64,000 bases of DNA, taken from Streptomyces olivochromogenes. Its GTDB lineage: Bacteria > Actinomycetota > Actinomycetes > Streptomycetales > Streptomycetaceae. Location: the NCBI RefSeq assembly GCF_001514115.1, contig NZ_KQ948477.1, positions 1 through 64,000 on the forward strand, given 5' to 3'. The notes below the pieces were generated by a model, which ran no database searches, was not told where the DNA came from, and worked only from the letters and a program-made list of their open reading frames with translations. The translations under genes were made by a program, and so were the position numbers. Shown in pieces: positions 1 through 9,634 of the stretch (its first letter is position 1; every line of letters begins with the position of its first letter).

Positions 1-91
1 GAGAGCCTGAGCCCCGCATGACAAGTTGAGCGGGCTTAGACACAGGTCAGGGTCCTATCGCATGGACGGATCCGCCCGCTGACCTACTGCG

Positions 92-1096
92 GTGTCAACG
101 GGTTGCAACGCCGACGCCCCTCCCCAGGTCCGGGAACGGCTCGGCTTACGCGCCGACCCCGTGCTCCCCGGCCGTTGCCTTCCCGCTGAGACAACGGTCC
201 TCCGGCTCCTGGCTGGCATCGACGGTGATGCCCTGGACCGGGCAGTAGGCCGCTGGCTCGCCGACCGCTGTACTGGAGCGGCGAGCTGCGCGGCCTGGCA
301 GCGGACGGCAAGAGCGTGCGAGGTGCCGCCAGGGCCACGGGGCGAAAGATCCACCTACTCGCGGCATTGGACCACACCACCGGCCTGGTCCTGGCCCGGC
401 TGGACGTGCAGGAGAAGACGAACGAGATCTCGTGCTTCCAGCCTCTGCCGGACACTGTCACCGACCTCGCCGGCGTGGTCGTCACCAGCGACGCCATGTA
501 CACCCAGCGCGAGCACGCTGCGTACCTATTGGACCGCGAAGCCCACTACATCGTGATCGCAAAGGGCAACCAAAAGAAGCTGCCCATGCAGCTCAAGTCC
601 CTTCCCCGGGCGAGATCCCACTGCAAAGCCGCACCAAGGGCATGGGGCACGAACGCGCCGAAATCCGGCGGATCAAGGTAGTCACCATCAACAACTTGCC
701 TTCCCCTGCGCCCGCCAAGCGCTCCAGATCAAGCGCCGTCGGGTGAACCACAAGACCGGCAAGACCACCATCAAGCCGTCTATGCCGTCACCAGCCTGAC
801 CGCCGAGCAGGCCACCCCCCGCCCAACTCGCGGCGCTCGTCCGAGATCACTGGAAAGTCGAGGTCCTGCACCACATCAGGGATACGACGTTCGCCGAGGA
901 CGCCTTCCAACTGTGGACCGGCAACGCGCCCCGCGCCATGGCCACCTGGCGCAACCTCGCCGTCGGAGCCCTCCGCCTCACCGGCAGCACCAGCATCGCT
1001 GCAGCTCTGCGACGCAACGCCCGCGACCCACGCCGATCCCTCGCACTCCTCGGGCTCACATAATCACGAAACGGACATCAGCCGCCCGAAGCCCTG
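92..1096 (+). pseudogene. Decayed ISAs1-family transposase remnant
   Basis: Three reading frames in succession encode parts of one ISAs1-type DDE transposase. A first part carries LPAETTVLRLLAGIDGDALD, a second carries ADGKSVRGAARATGRKIH and VVVTSDAMYTQ, and the C-terminus carries RAMATWRNLAVGALRL and ends in LALLGLT before a stop near 1063. The same protein order occurs in the fuller copy at 18048-19303. The N-terminal ~120 residues are missing and at least two frameshifts separate the parts, so it cannot be active. A degenerate terminal repeat ending CCGAAGCCCTG lies at 1080-1096; the left end was not found. Confidence 0.85.
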
Positions 1097-1121
1097 GCCC
1101 AGGCGCGGCGGGGCCGTCGTC

Positions 1122-2897
1122 TCATAGGTCCAGTACAACCCCTCCTGCGGGTTTGGAGCAGCAGATGAGGATGTTGCCCTCGGCGGGAGGTTCGACGGGG
1201 TCGGGTGAGTAGTTGACGGTGCCGGACATGAGGGCGAGTTCGCAGGTGTGGCAGACCCCGGTGCGGCAGGACCATTGGACGGGAACGTCGCAGGCTTCGG
1301 CGAGTTCGAGCAGGGACTCCTGGGCGTCGTTCCAGGGGACGGTGAGTCCGCTGCGGGCGAAGGAGACCTCGGGTCCGGTGCCGGGCGGGCCCGCGGGCTG
1401 GTGGGACGCGGGCCCGGTTGCCGAGCCCTTGATCCCGGGGGTGATGGCGGGGCCCGCGCCGAAGATCTCAGTGTGGACGCGGGAGGCGTCGAGACCGCAG
1501 TCCACGAGCGCGGAGGTGAGGCTGTCCATGAATGCGGTGGGGCCGCACAGGTACGCGTCGGCATCGGTGGGTAGGCCGAGCCGGCGGACGGGCTCGGCCG
1601 AGAGGCGGCCTGCTTCCGCGTAGTCCACGCCAAGGTGGTCGTCGGCGGCAGGCCTGCTGTAGTAGACGGTCGACCGGGCTTTGGGGAGGGTGGCGATCAG
1701 GTCGCGACTCTCCTTGGCGAAGGGGTGCTCGCTCCCCTCACGGGCGCCGTGCAGCCACCACACCTGGCGGGTGGAGCGGTCATGCGCGAGGGCGTGCAGC
1801 ATGGCCAGGACGGGGGTGACGCCGACCCCGGCCGACAGCAGCACCACCGGGTTGTCGCCGCCGGTCAGGCAGAAGGTGCCGCGGGGCGCGGCGGCCTCCA
1901 GGTGGTCGCCGACATGGATGTGGGCGCGCAGCTCGTTGCTGGCGGCGCCGTGCGGTTCGACCTTCACGCTGATCCGGTACGCGCCGGTGCCTGGCTCGCC
2001 GGACAGGGAGTAGCTGCGGATCAGGGGTGGAACGTCTCCCTCGGGCTGGACTTTGACGGTGAGGAACTGGCCCGGCAGCGCGGCCGGCAGCGCCGAGCCG
2101 TCTGCGGCGGCCAGGTGCAGGGAGAACACGCTGCGGCTCTCGGACTGGATATGCGTGACAGTCAGCGGGCGGAAGCCCGGCCAGGCAGGCGGCGATGCGG
2201 TGGCCGCGGTGTTCAGTCCGGCGCTGCCCGAGGAAGCACCACCCTCGCCGTCGGCCTGGTCCAGCAGGGTCCGCATGGAACCCTGCCAGCCGGGGCTCAG
2301 CGCGGGGATCCGCAGGGCCCGTTCGACCTGTTCACGGGTGTGTCCGGGCAGGTAGAGCACCCGGTCGATCTCCTCGACGGTCATCGCCTCCGGGCCGGTG
2401 GAGACCTTGACGATCTTTTGCCCGGCCTCGACCTCGCCTTCCTCGATGACGCGTAGGTAGAAGCCGGGGCGGTGGTGGGCCACGAGCAGTGCGGCCATCT
2501 GTGGCTCGCCCATGCGCAGCCCCACCCGGTAGCAGGTCACCCGGGGTTGAGTGACCTCGAACAGGGCGTCCCCGATGCGGTAGCGGTCCCCGATGCAGAC
2601 CAAGTCGTCGGGCAACCCGTCCACGGTGAAGTTCTCACCGAAGTTCCCGGGGGTGAGGTCGTCGCGGCCCAGCTCGTTCGCCCAGAAGCGGTAGGAGTCG
2701 AGCTGGTAGACCAGCACCGCCCGCTGCTCACCGCCGTGCCCGCCCAGATCTCCCTGGCCGTCCCCGTCGATGTTCAGCCGCCGCACCATCCGCGGCCCGG
2801 CCACGGTCTGCTTGTAGACGCCGGTGTACACGGTCTTTCCGTGCCAGGGAACGCCCTTAGGCATCCCGACATTCACTGCTGTCAATGTGGCCACCAC
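1122..2897 (-). CDS. MOSC / ferredoxin-NAD(P) reductase / 2Fe-2S ferredoxin fusion protein
   Basis: This 591-residue soluble protein joins three modules. Residues ~1-210 are a YiiM-like MOSC domain with its conserved cysteine in QPRVTCYRVG. Residues ~245-470 form a flavin/NAD(P) reductase with RSYSLSG for FAD binding and LLSAGVGVTPVLAML for the nicotinamide half. The C-terminal ~80 residues are a plant-type ferredoxin with SCRTGVCHTCE and a distal cysteine near ILICC. The likely role is electron transfer from NAD(P)H to a molybdo-enzyme or a detoxification substrate. The GTG at 2897 was chosen because AGAGG precedes it and the MOSC family starts there; an in-frame start at 2945 is possible. 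It stands alone beside an IS remnant. Confidence 0.88.
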   Translation of the reverse strand: MVATLTAVNVGMPKGVPWHGKTVYTGVYKQTVAGPRMVRRLNIDGDGQGDLGGHGGEQRAVLVYQLDSYRFWANELGRDDLTPGNFGENFTVDGLPDDLVCIGDRYRIGDALFEVTQPRVTCYRVGLRMGEPQMAALLVAHHRPGFYLRVIEEGEVEAGQKIVKVSTGPEAMTVEEIDRVLYLPGHTREQVERALRIPALSPGWQGSMRTLLDQADGEGGASSGSAGLNTAATASPPAWPGFRPLTVTHIQSESRSVFSLHLAAADGSALPAALPGQFLTVKVQPEGDVPPLIRSYSLSGEPGTGAYRISVKVEPHGAASNELRAHIHVGDHLEAAAPRGTFCLTGGDNPVVLLSAGVGVTPVLAMLHALAHDRSTRQVWWLHGAREGSEHPFAKESRDLIATLPKARSTVYYSRPAADDHLGVDYAEAGRLSAEPVRRLGLPTDADAYLCGPTAFMDSLTSALVDCGLDASRVHTEIFGAGPAITPGIKGSATGPASHQPAGPPGTGPEVSFARSGLTVPWNDAQESLLELAEACDVPVQWSCRTGVCHTCELALMSGTVNYSPDPVEPPAEGNILICCSKPAGGVVLDL

Positions 2898-2994
2898 GCC
2901 GCCTCTCTGGGGGGCGCTTCCCATGCCGCTCCAACCGGGAAGCACGTCGCATCAGCCGCCGCATCCGCTGAGGGGGCGTGGGTCTCGCTACGCT

Positions 2995-3861
2995 TCATGT
3001 GAGGACGCGCCCGAGGAATCCGTGGATGTATCCGCTGATGGCGTCCAGGTGCGTCTCCAGGGCGAAGTGCCCGGCGGGCAGCAGGTGGACTTCCGCCTCC
3101 GGCAGGTCACGGGAGAACGCCTTCGCGCCGTCCGGCCCGAAGATCTCATCCCGCTCGCCCCAGACCGCGAGCAGGGGCACTTGGCTGGTACGGAAGTACT
3201 CCTGCAGTTTCGGGTATCCGTCGATGTTCGTCGGGTAGTCGCGGAACAGCGCCAGCTGGATCTCGTCGTTGCCGGGCCGTTCCAGCAGCAGCTGGTCCAG
3301 GGTCCAGGTGTCGGGGCTGACCAGGTTGGTGTCGGTGGCGCCGTTCTCGTACTGCCAACGGGTCGTACTGGGACTGAACTTGGCCCGCGCGCCCGGTTCC
3401 GTGTCGCGGCCGGGGTTGGTGGCGTACGCGAACAGGTCGTCCCAGAAAGGCTTGGCGAAGCCTTCCATGTAGGCGTTGCCGCTCTGCGAGATGATCGCGG
3501 TGACGTCGAAGGACGGGTCGAGCGCAAGGCGCCAGCCGATCGGTGCCCCGTAGTCGTGCACGTAGACGGCGAAACGTTCGATGCCCAGATGCTCCAGGAG
3601 TCCGGCGGTGATTCCTGCGAGGTTGTCGAAGGTGTAGTCGAATGCGTCCACCTTGGGCATGGCAGAGTGGCCGTATCCGATGTGGTCGGTGGCGATCACG
3701 TGATAATCGTCGGCCAGCGCGGGGACGAGATGGCGGAACATGTGCGAGCTGCTCGGGAATCCGTGCAGCAGCAGCACGACCGGAGCGTCGCTGGGGCCGG
3801 CCTCGCGGTAGAAGACTTCTTGGCCCTTGATGGTTGCTGTCTTGTGTCGCGTGGGAAGCAC
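2995..3861 (-). CDS. Alpha/beta hydrolase, haloalkane dehalogenase / epoxide hydrolase type
   Basis: This 288-residue cytoplasmic hydrolase shows an oxyanion-hole motif (LLLHGFPSSSHMF). The nucleophile elbow VHDYGAP has aspartate, not serine, as the predicted nucleophile. A second acidic residue lies in WGERDEIF and the catalytic histidine in PAGHFALE. An Asp nucleophile in an HDYG context is typical of haloalkane dehalogenases and epoxide hydrolases, so C-X or epoxide hydrolysis is inferred; the substrate is unknown. The GTG at 3861 is preferred because GGAGG lies five bases upstream; an in-frame TTG occurs at 3900. It is transcribed alone, with a gene-poor gap upstream. Confidence 0.85.
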   Translation of the reverse strand: MLPTRHKTATIKGQEVFYREAGPSDAPVVLLLHGFPSSSHMFRHLVPALADDYHVIATDHIGYGHSAMPKVDAFDYTFDNLAGITAGLLEHLGIERFAVYVHDYGAPIGWRLALDPSFDVTAIISQSGNAYMEGFAKPFWDDLFAYATNPGRDTEPGARAKFSPSTTRWQYENGATDTNLVSPDTWTLDQLLLERPGNDEIQLALFRDYPTNIDGYPKLQEYFRTSQVPLLAVWGERDEIFGPDGAKAFSRDLPEAEVHLLPAGHFALETHLDAISGYIHGFLGRVLT

Positions 3862-4498
3862 ATCGACCTCCGGGCGCCCGTGGGCGCGGAACTGCGTCAA
3901 ATCCGCCCGTGTAAAACCCGGCTGGACACGACCAAGGTCAGGACGGTTGCCGTGGAGGCTCGGGAACCATTTTCCCTCGGCGGCGTGGTGCCTCGCGGCA
4001 GATGGCGCCGGTTGCCACCTTCCTCACGCTAGACCTGACCCGCAGGGAGCACAACGCAGCAGAACCAATAAATGGGATCACGGAATTCACGTGCAGCTCG
4101 CTGAATCACGGGTACCAACACATTACGGAACACAATCACAGCAGAGAGTCACAGCAATGTCGCGAGTCGTTGTCTCTGCGGGATCTCCCGGCGGTAGGCC
4201 CGACATCCCTGACGTCAGCCAGGAATACCGCAGTGACGTATAGCCGTTCCCGTCCGGCTTCCTACCGCGAGGTCGAGTTGGCCGCCCAGCACTGTGCTGG
4301 ATTCCGTGAAGGCGCGGACCGCACCCAATCATTAGTGACGCACTTCGGCAATCGTGCCGCTGCTGGGCGTCAGACCAGGATTCCACCGCGCCCCTGAACG
4401 GGAACCCGGCCGCCGTCCGGCACCGCACACGACACCCGCGGCGGGCCTGTGCTCACGGTGTCATCCGGGGCCCGGCTGGCGCCCGGGGTCTCGTGCGT
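3862..4498. other. Gene-free gap with upstream regulatory DNA
   Basis: No supported coding sequence is present. The stretch around 4050-4150 is clearly less GC-rich than its surroundings and probably holds the promoter of the dehalogenase-like gene on the minus strand. The remaining open frames here lack family similarity and normal codon bias. Confidence 0.5.
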
Positions 4499-5326
4499 TC
4501 AGCCGCGGGCGAAGGCCAGCAAGTCGGCGTCGAAGACGTCCTTGAACGGAGCGACCATCGACAGGCCGTGCGGGGCCCCGGGGTACACCTTGAACGTGTT
4601 GTCCTTGACGATCTTCGAGGACTTCTCACCGGCCGCGACGATAGGCACGATCTGGTCGTCGTCACCGTGCGCGATGAGCGTAGGGAAGTCGAAGCGTTGC
4701 AGGCCCTCGGTCAGATCGGTCTCCGAGAATGCCTTGATGCAGTCGTAGGAACCCTTGATCCCCACCTGCAGCGACCACAGCCAGAACGCGTCACGGGTGC
4801 CTTGGGACACCTGGTGACCCTCGCGGTTCGCGCCGTAGAAGGGGGCACTCAGGTCCTGGTAGAACTGCGAACGGTCGGTCGCCACGCCCTTGCGGATCTC
4901 GTCGAACACCTCCCGCGGCAGCCCCTCGGGGTTGGCATCTGTCTTGAGCATCAGCGGCGGGATCGCGCTGAGCAGGACCGCTTTGGCGACCCGGTCGCTG
5001 CCGTGGCGGCCGACATAGCGCGTAACCTCGCCACCCCCGGTGGAGTGCCCGACAAGAATGACATCACGTAGGTCAAGGGTTTCGATCAGCTGCGCCAGGT
5101 CATCGGCATAGGTGTCCAGGTCGTTGCCGTTCCAGGTCTGCCCGGAGCGCCCGTGGCCGCGGCGGTCGTGGGCGATGGCGCGGAATCCGTTGTCGGCCAT
5201 CAATTGGGTCTGGGGGTCCCAGGCGTCGGCGTTCAGCGGCCAGCCATGGCTGAAGACCACGGGCTGTCCGGTACCCCAGTCCTTGTAGAAGATCTCGGTA
5301 TCGTCCCTGGTGGTGATGAAAGGCAT
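4499..5326 (-). CDS. Alpha/beta hydrolase, non-haem chloroperoxidase / arylesterase family
   Basis: This 275-residue enzyme has the full serine-hydrolase set: HGWPLNADAW near the oxyanion hole, the nucleophile elbow GHSTGGGEV, the acid in HGDDDQIVP and the histidine in YPGAPHGLSM. The sequence from MPFITTRDDTEIFYKDWGTG onward matches the cofactor-free chloroperoxidase/arylesterase family, whose members hydrolyse esters and can perhydrolyse acids. The ATG at 5326 was chosen because GAGAGG lies just upstream and the family begins here; upstream in-frame codons do not resemble the family. It is a single gene with no operon partner. Confidence 0.9.
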   Translation of the reverse strand: MPFITTRDDTEIFYKDWGTGQPVVFSHGWPLNADAWDPQTQLMADNGFRAIAHDRRGHGRSGQTWNGNDLDTYADDLAQLIETLDLRDVILVGHSTGGGEVTRYVGRHGSDRVAKAVLLSAIPPLMLKTDANPEGLPREVFDEIRKGVATDRSQFYQDLSAPFYGANREGHQVSQGTRDAFWLWSLQVGIKGSYDCIKAFSETDLTEGLQRFDFPTLIAHGDDDQIVPIVAAGEKSSKIVKDNTFKVYPGAPHGLSMVAPFKDVFDADLLAFARG

Positions 5327-5907
5327 CGCATGCCCCTCTCGATCGAATCGACATGAAGTGCCGCAGCCCCGTGCGGTCTGACTCGTCCGGAGAACATGGG
5401 CGTCAGCTCGCATGAGGCCATCGGTGCCGTCAACTCGATTGTCGGTAAGTCGATCCGGTACCTGGGGAAGGCGCACGATGTGCCGGGCGATCGCTGAGCG
5501 CCTCGCGCCTTCACGCTACCCGCCGCACCGAATTCACGCGCCCCCAGGCGCGGGCCCCCGCGCTCATCCCCGTACGGCCGAGGCCGCTCACCGCATGCCT
5601 CGGCTACCGCGAGGGTGTCCCCATATAGATGCAGCTTGACGACCTTTTCGCCTGCCACCTGAAGGTGCATTGCGATGGGCGTCATGAACGTCCGGCCGGT
5701 GCCCTTCGCGGCGGCTGGCCAAACTCCGCACCGAGGGGCTGGTCGACGCATCACTCTGGCGCAGGCCGGACGGACCCTGGTGTTACGGGGTGCAGATCGC
5801 CTTCGAGCGGCCCGAGTTGCGGGGCCGGCGGCCCGAATCCGCCCCCGGGCCGAGATCGCGCACCACAATCCGTCCCCGGCTGATCGGCTCGCCCAATTCC
5901 GAGACAG
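5327..5907. other. Gene-poor gap with degraded coding traces
   Basis: This stretch carries the upstream region of the chloroperoxidase-like gene and, toward its right end, sequence that probably belonged to the N-terminus of the decayed isochorismatase-like gene. I see no intact gene or clear terminator. Confidence 0.45.
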
Positions 5908-6199
5908 GGGTGGTCGGTCCGAATTTGACCAATGGGCTGCAACCAACGACTTGGTTCTGCAACTGCGCAAGCGGGGAATACAAAGGATTATTCTTGGCGG
6001 GATGCTGGCGAACATGTGCGTCGAGTCCCATATGCGTCACCTCATCGAGGAGGGATTTGAGGTCGCCGTGGTCAGGGATGCAACAGCCGGACCCCGACAC
6101 CCGGTCTGGGGCGACGGCTATCAGGCGGCGATCATCAACTACCGTTTCTTCGCCCATGCGTTACTGTCGACTGACGAAGTACTCGATCGAATGCACTGA
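5908..6199 (+). pseudogene. Isochorismatase-family cysteine hydrolase, N-terminally decayed
   Basis: The last ~85 codons read like the C-terminal half of an isochorismatase-like hydrolase. A TNDLVLQLRKRGI stretch is followed by GGMLANMCVESHMRHL with the catalytic cysteine, and then by FEVAVVRDATAGPRHP. The N-terminal half, which should carry the Asp and Lys of the triad, cannot be found in the same frame; upstream codons are arginine/proline-rich nonsense. The gene is therefore probably a remnant. A short functional protein is unlikely but cannot be excluded. Confidence 0.65.
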
Positions 6200-6402
6200 G
6201 GAGCTCGCAGCCGAAATAGTGCTCGCGTAGGACGATAGTTACGCTTTCAACAGGCGTCGTCGACGGTCACCGGTCTACTGCGCGGGAGTGCCGTGAAAAC
6301 ATGTCTGCCCGACAATAGCCGGTGCTCGGAACGACGTGTCGGTAGCAACAGAGGTTGCCGACCACGAACGAGCGGATTCGGGTCGGCGCGAGAGGGCATA
6401 CT

Positions 6403-6756
6403 TTGGAGTTCCAACACATCGTGGAGTTGGTCGGTCGAGCCGTTGACGCCGCCGGCGTAGCCATCATAGTCGTGGGAACGCTCTTGGCGACCGTTCTCGC
6501 GGCTATCCGGCTCAGTCGCCGACAGGCGGGTGTGTACCGCGGCTATCGCCGTCGCGTCGGGCGGTCGATCCTGCTGGGGCTGGAGTTCCTCGTAGCCGGC
6601 GATATCATCCGTACAGTCGCCGTCGCACCGACGTACGCAAGCGTCGGAGTGCTGGCCGTGATCGTGGGCATCCGCACCTTCCTCAGCTTTTCTCTCGAGC
6701 TCGAGATCACCGGGCGGTGGCCATGGCAGAAGCCAGTGGCCGAAGCCGAAGACTGA
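6403..6756 (+). CDS. DUF1622-family small membrane protein
   Basis: This ~117-residue protein has an N-terminal hydrophobic segment (DAAGVAIIVVGTLLATVLAA) and two further segments around LGLEFLVAGDIIRTVAV and VGVLAVIVGIRTFLSF. It ends with ELEITGRWPWQ, which is characteristic of DUF1622. The family is integral to the membrane and has no established activity. The TTG at 6403 follows AGAGGG at six bases and gives a normal family N-terminus; the frame is open to a TTG at 6355. It is isolated between decayed genes. Confidence 0.8.
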   Translation: MEFQHIVELVGRAVDAAGVAIIVVGTLLATVLAAIRLSRRQAGVYRGYRRRVGRSILLGLEFLVAGDIIRTVAVAPTYASVGVLAVIVGIRTFLSFSLELEITGRWPWQKPVAEAED

Positions 6757-6837
6757 CCCCGCGTGACGCCGGCGGCTAGCTAAGCGGCGCCATCCCTGCC
6801 GTGAATTCCTAGGTCGGAGCTCAGTCTCATCGATCTC

Positions 6838-7022
6838 AATTGGTGACTCTGCGGTAGCAGATGAGGGTGCAGGCGATGCTCGTGAAGGCGAGGAAGTTCT
6901 CGGCTTTGCGCTCGTAGCGTCGGTGGAGACGGCCGCAGCCGGCGAGCCAGGCCATGGTGCGTTCGACGGTCCAGCGGTGGCGGCCCAGTCGCCCACGTCT
7001 TCGGCTTCTCGAGTAGCTCTGC
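6838..7022 (-). pseudogene. IS5-family transposase C-terminal fragment
   Basis: The minus strand encodes GRHRWTVERTMAWLAGCGRL, followed by HRRYERKAENFLAFTSI, the typical end of IS5-family DDE transposases, with a stop near the YRRVTN codons. Everything upstream (the N-terminal three quarters) is missing or unrecognisable, so this is only a relic of an insertion. Confidence 0.8.
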
Positions 7023-7084
7023 GCGACCGTGGACAGGAGGGGAGGAGCTGGACCTTGGGCCAGTGGCACAGGCAAACGGCAGTT

Positions 7085-7600
7085 CAACACGCAGAACTTG
7101 ACAGGGAACGGACTTGGACCGACGACACCACCCATGCCATCCACGCGTCACAGACGCTGCGCATCGAACGCGTCCACGAAGCCGATCCCCGCGAAACCGC
7201 CTGGACCATCGCAGCCTACGAAACCCCGGTCTCCGACAGGATGTGACACCTCACCATGACTGGCGCCACACCAGCCCCGGTCTTGCTCACTCTGCTGAAC
7301 ACTCTCGCCGAGGGGCACGCGCGGGAGACAGCGGTCGGAAGCCCCGCCACGGAGAAGACCGTCACCGAGGCCCACCCGCCCTCTTATCGACGCGGGCTGG
7401 AAGCACACCGTCGACGGACGCTGGATCCGCTGGGAGACCTCCCAAGGCGACGCAGGAGTCCAGTTCGACGCCTTCGCCGCCCAGAGCCCGCATACCACCC
7501 TCGCCACCTGGACCCTGTGGGCCGGGGCCAGCACCGACCGGCCTCTACACCCGCCCGCCTCGCAACGCAACGCGACACGATTCGACAGAGTTATCCCAGT
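7085..7600 (+). pseudogene. Decayed DUF317-like gene
   Basis: Successive frames resemble a tandem DUF317 protein of streptomycetes. One frame reads EADPRETAWTIAAYETPV and stops at a TGA where a tryptophan would be expected (RM-stop-HLTM). The next reads APVLLTLLNTLAEGHA, and after a frameshift the third reads AGWKHTVDGRWIRWETSQGD and LATWTLWAGASTDRP. One nonsense change and at least one frameshift break it. DUF317 function is unknown. Family assignment is from memory of motif style, hence only moderate confidence. Confidence 0.55.
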
Positions 7601-7674
7601 ACCGAGCCCGGAGAACGCGCCTGCGGGGTTGGTCCCATGTCGTGCAGCCCGCCCAGTAGGGTGTACAGGGGACC

Positions 7675-8367
7675 AAACCCGCAGGCGCGGGGATCACACG
7701 GTCGCCAGGATCATGCGGACCATCGGGATCGGAGGAGTACGTCTGCGGCGTCGGCACCGCACCACCATCGCAGACCCGGCCGCCGCGAAGGCCCCGGACC
7801 TGATCGGTCGCGACTTCACCGCGACTGAGGTGAACACGAAGTACGTCGGCGACATCACCTACCTCAGCATCGGCGGTGGGAAGTTCTGCTACCTCGCGAC
7901 CGTCATCGATCTCTCCCGCTGGTCGTCCACGGACCTCGAAGCCGTCGCCATGGCGATCAACAACCGGCCCCGCAAAGTCCTGGGTTGGCGGACGCCGGCC
8001 GAGGTCTTCGAAGAACAGCTACGCTCGCTGCAACAGCCCGGTGTTGCAACGACTGGTTGAACTCGCCCAATATACGAGTCGGGATTTCGCGGAAGCCTGC
8101 AGGTCAGCAGGAGTGCGGCAGAGTATGAGCGCGGTCGGGTCCAGCGCGGACAACGCCGCCGCGGAGAGCTTCAACGCGTCCTTTAAAAGGGAGACGCTGA
8201 AGGGCCGGAAAGGCTGGTCGAACGAGCCTGAGGCCCGACTCGACGCCTTCCGGCGGCTGTCCCGCTACAACACCCGGCGCCGCCATTCACGGCTTGGCCA
8301 GCGATCTCCGATCACCTTCGAGAACGCCCTCCACTCAACATCAACTACCCTGACCCGAGCCGCATAG
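7675..8367 (+). pseudogene. IS3-family transposase (orfB) interrupted by IS30 sequence
   Basis: Codons from about 7700 to 7915 encode an IS3-family integrase core start (PDLIGRDFTATEVNTKYVGD, then ITYLSIGGGKFCYLATVIDLS). The matching C-terminus resumes after about 8062 with YTSRDFAEACRSAGVRQSMS, ADNAAAESFNASFKRE and the usual YNTRRRHSRLGQ end. The middle of the catalytic core, including the second Asp, is missing and is replaced by a piece of an IS30-family transposase. The product cannot be functional. Confidence 0.8.
7921..8060 (+). mobile_element. IS30-family transposase C-terminal fragment
   Basis: The in-frame stretch with AINNRPRKVLGWRTPAEVF and LRSLQQPGVATTG is the standard carboxyl end of Streptomyces IS30-type transposases. 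It sits exactly where the core of the surrounding IS3-family gene is lost, and GGTGTTGCAACGACTGGTTGA at its right edge resembles an IS30 end. It is a relic of an insertion followed by deletion. Confidence 0.7.
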
Positions 8368-8436
8368 ACGTGTTCAAACTCCGGGGTCAAGGCCCAGCGA
8401 CGTGTCGGGTCCGGGCCCAGTCGCCCGGCTGCAGCG

Positions 8437-9345
8437 TTACGGTCGGGGCTTGTTCGCGAACACCCACCGGTTACCCGCCAGGGCGTCGTTCTGCTCGGGC
8501 AGCGGGCCGCGTCCGTGCTGGCGGGTGAAGTCGAAGGGGGTGTGGACCGATGTGGACCAGCCCTTGCTCGCCAGGTCACCTGCAGAGTCGGGCCGCGGCT
8601 CCTTGTCGAACAGGTTGAGTAGGTCGATGCCGATTTGTTGTGTCGTCGAGGTGTAGAGCGGGCTGTCGCGGTATTCCAGCAAGTCCTTGTCGAGCTTGAC
8701 CTCGAACGCCAGAGCGCTCCCTTCCGTGCTCAACCGGTCCACCATGTCAATGAGGTTCGTCTCGGCGACGGTCGGCAGGTAGAACAGCAACCCCTCGGCC
8801 AGCCAGACGCTCGGTGCGGTCGTGTCGAAACCGGCGTCGGCGAGTGCTCCGACCCAGTCGGCGCGGAGATCGATCGGGATGGGTACGCGCGCTGCCTTCG
8901 GGGTGGCCGACAGTCCGTCGAGCACCTCGTGCTTGAACTCCAGCACTCCTTCCCTGTCGATCTCGAAGATCACGCACCCGGGAGGCCAGTCGAGCCGGAA
9001 AGCCCGCGCATCCAACCCCGCCCCGAGCAGCACCACTTGGCGGGCGCTTCCCGTGTGCACCGACCGGAGAAGAAAGTCGTCGAGGACCCTCGTCCGCAGA
9101 CCGAAGTAACGCGCGAACCGTCCCCACAGGGGGTTCGCGTCCCCGTCCGGGACCTGTTGCATGCGGACCGGCCAGCCGGCGGACGCCGGTGCTGCGCGCA
9201 CGAAGTGCTCCGCATAGACGTCCCGCGCCAGGGTGTCGTGGCGGTGGGTCTCGATCGCCCGTGCCGCGGCGACCATGAGAGCGGTCACCCCTATACCTCC
9301 TTCCACGCCTTCCACGCCGGTGTTGTGATGCGTTGTGCCGACCAC
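8437..9345 (-). CDS. SAM-dependent methyltransferase, TIGR00027 / leucine-carboxyl-methyltransferase-like
   Basis: This 302-residue protein shows the TIGR00027 pattern. It has an N-terminal ALMVAAARAIETHRHD segment and the SAM-binding loop QVVLLGAGLDARAFRLDWP with acidic FEIDREGVLEFK. Later come DLRADWVGALADAGFD and WLAEGLLFYLP. Such proteins are class I methyltransferases related to PPM1/LCMT; in streptomycetes they probably methylate carboxyl or hydroxyl groups of small molecules. GTG at 9345 is supported by GGAGG four bases upstream. It lies on the same strand as, and downstream of, the MfnB/ALDH/ADH operon, separated by 289 bp, so a pathway link is possible but unproven. Confidence 0.85.
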   Translation of the reverse strand: MVGTTHHNTGVEGVEGGIGVTALMVAAARAIETHRHDTLARDVYAEHFVRAAPASAGWPVRMQQVPDGDANPLWGRFARYFGLRTRVLDDFLLRSVHTGSARQVVLLGAGLDARAFRLDWPPGCVIFEIDREGVLEFKHEVLDGLSATPKAARVPIPIDLRADWVGALADAGFDTTAPSVWLAEGLLFYLPTVAETNLIDMVDRLSTEGSALAFEVKLDKDLLEYRDSPLYTSTTQQIGIDLLNLFDKEPRPDSAGDLASKGWSTSVHTPFDFTRQHGRGPLPEQNDALAGNRWVFANKPRP

Positions 9346-9634
9346 GTTTCCTCCGTTGGCGAATTGGGACCACGAACAGCGAGGGATGCGACTGACGGAT
9401 CGAGGGTGGACACGCGACAACACCGCTCAGGGCTCCATGTTCCCGAGGGGTGCCCGATGGCGCACAGACCTGCGGCCACCCGGTTCCTCAGTTGGGCCGG
9501 CCCGGCACGGGGCAGGTCGCCGCGCGGGCCGGCCACAGCGACGCGGCGTCCAGAGGTGTTTTCGTCAGGTAGCGGCCAATCAGATGACGGTTGATGAGGG
9601 CCGATCGACAGGCAAGGGGCGTTGACTGCCTCAC

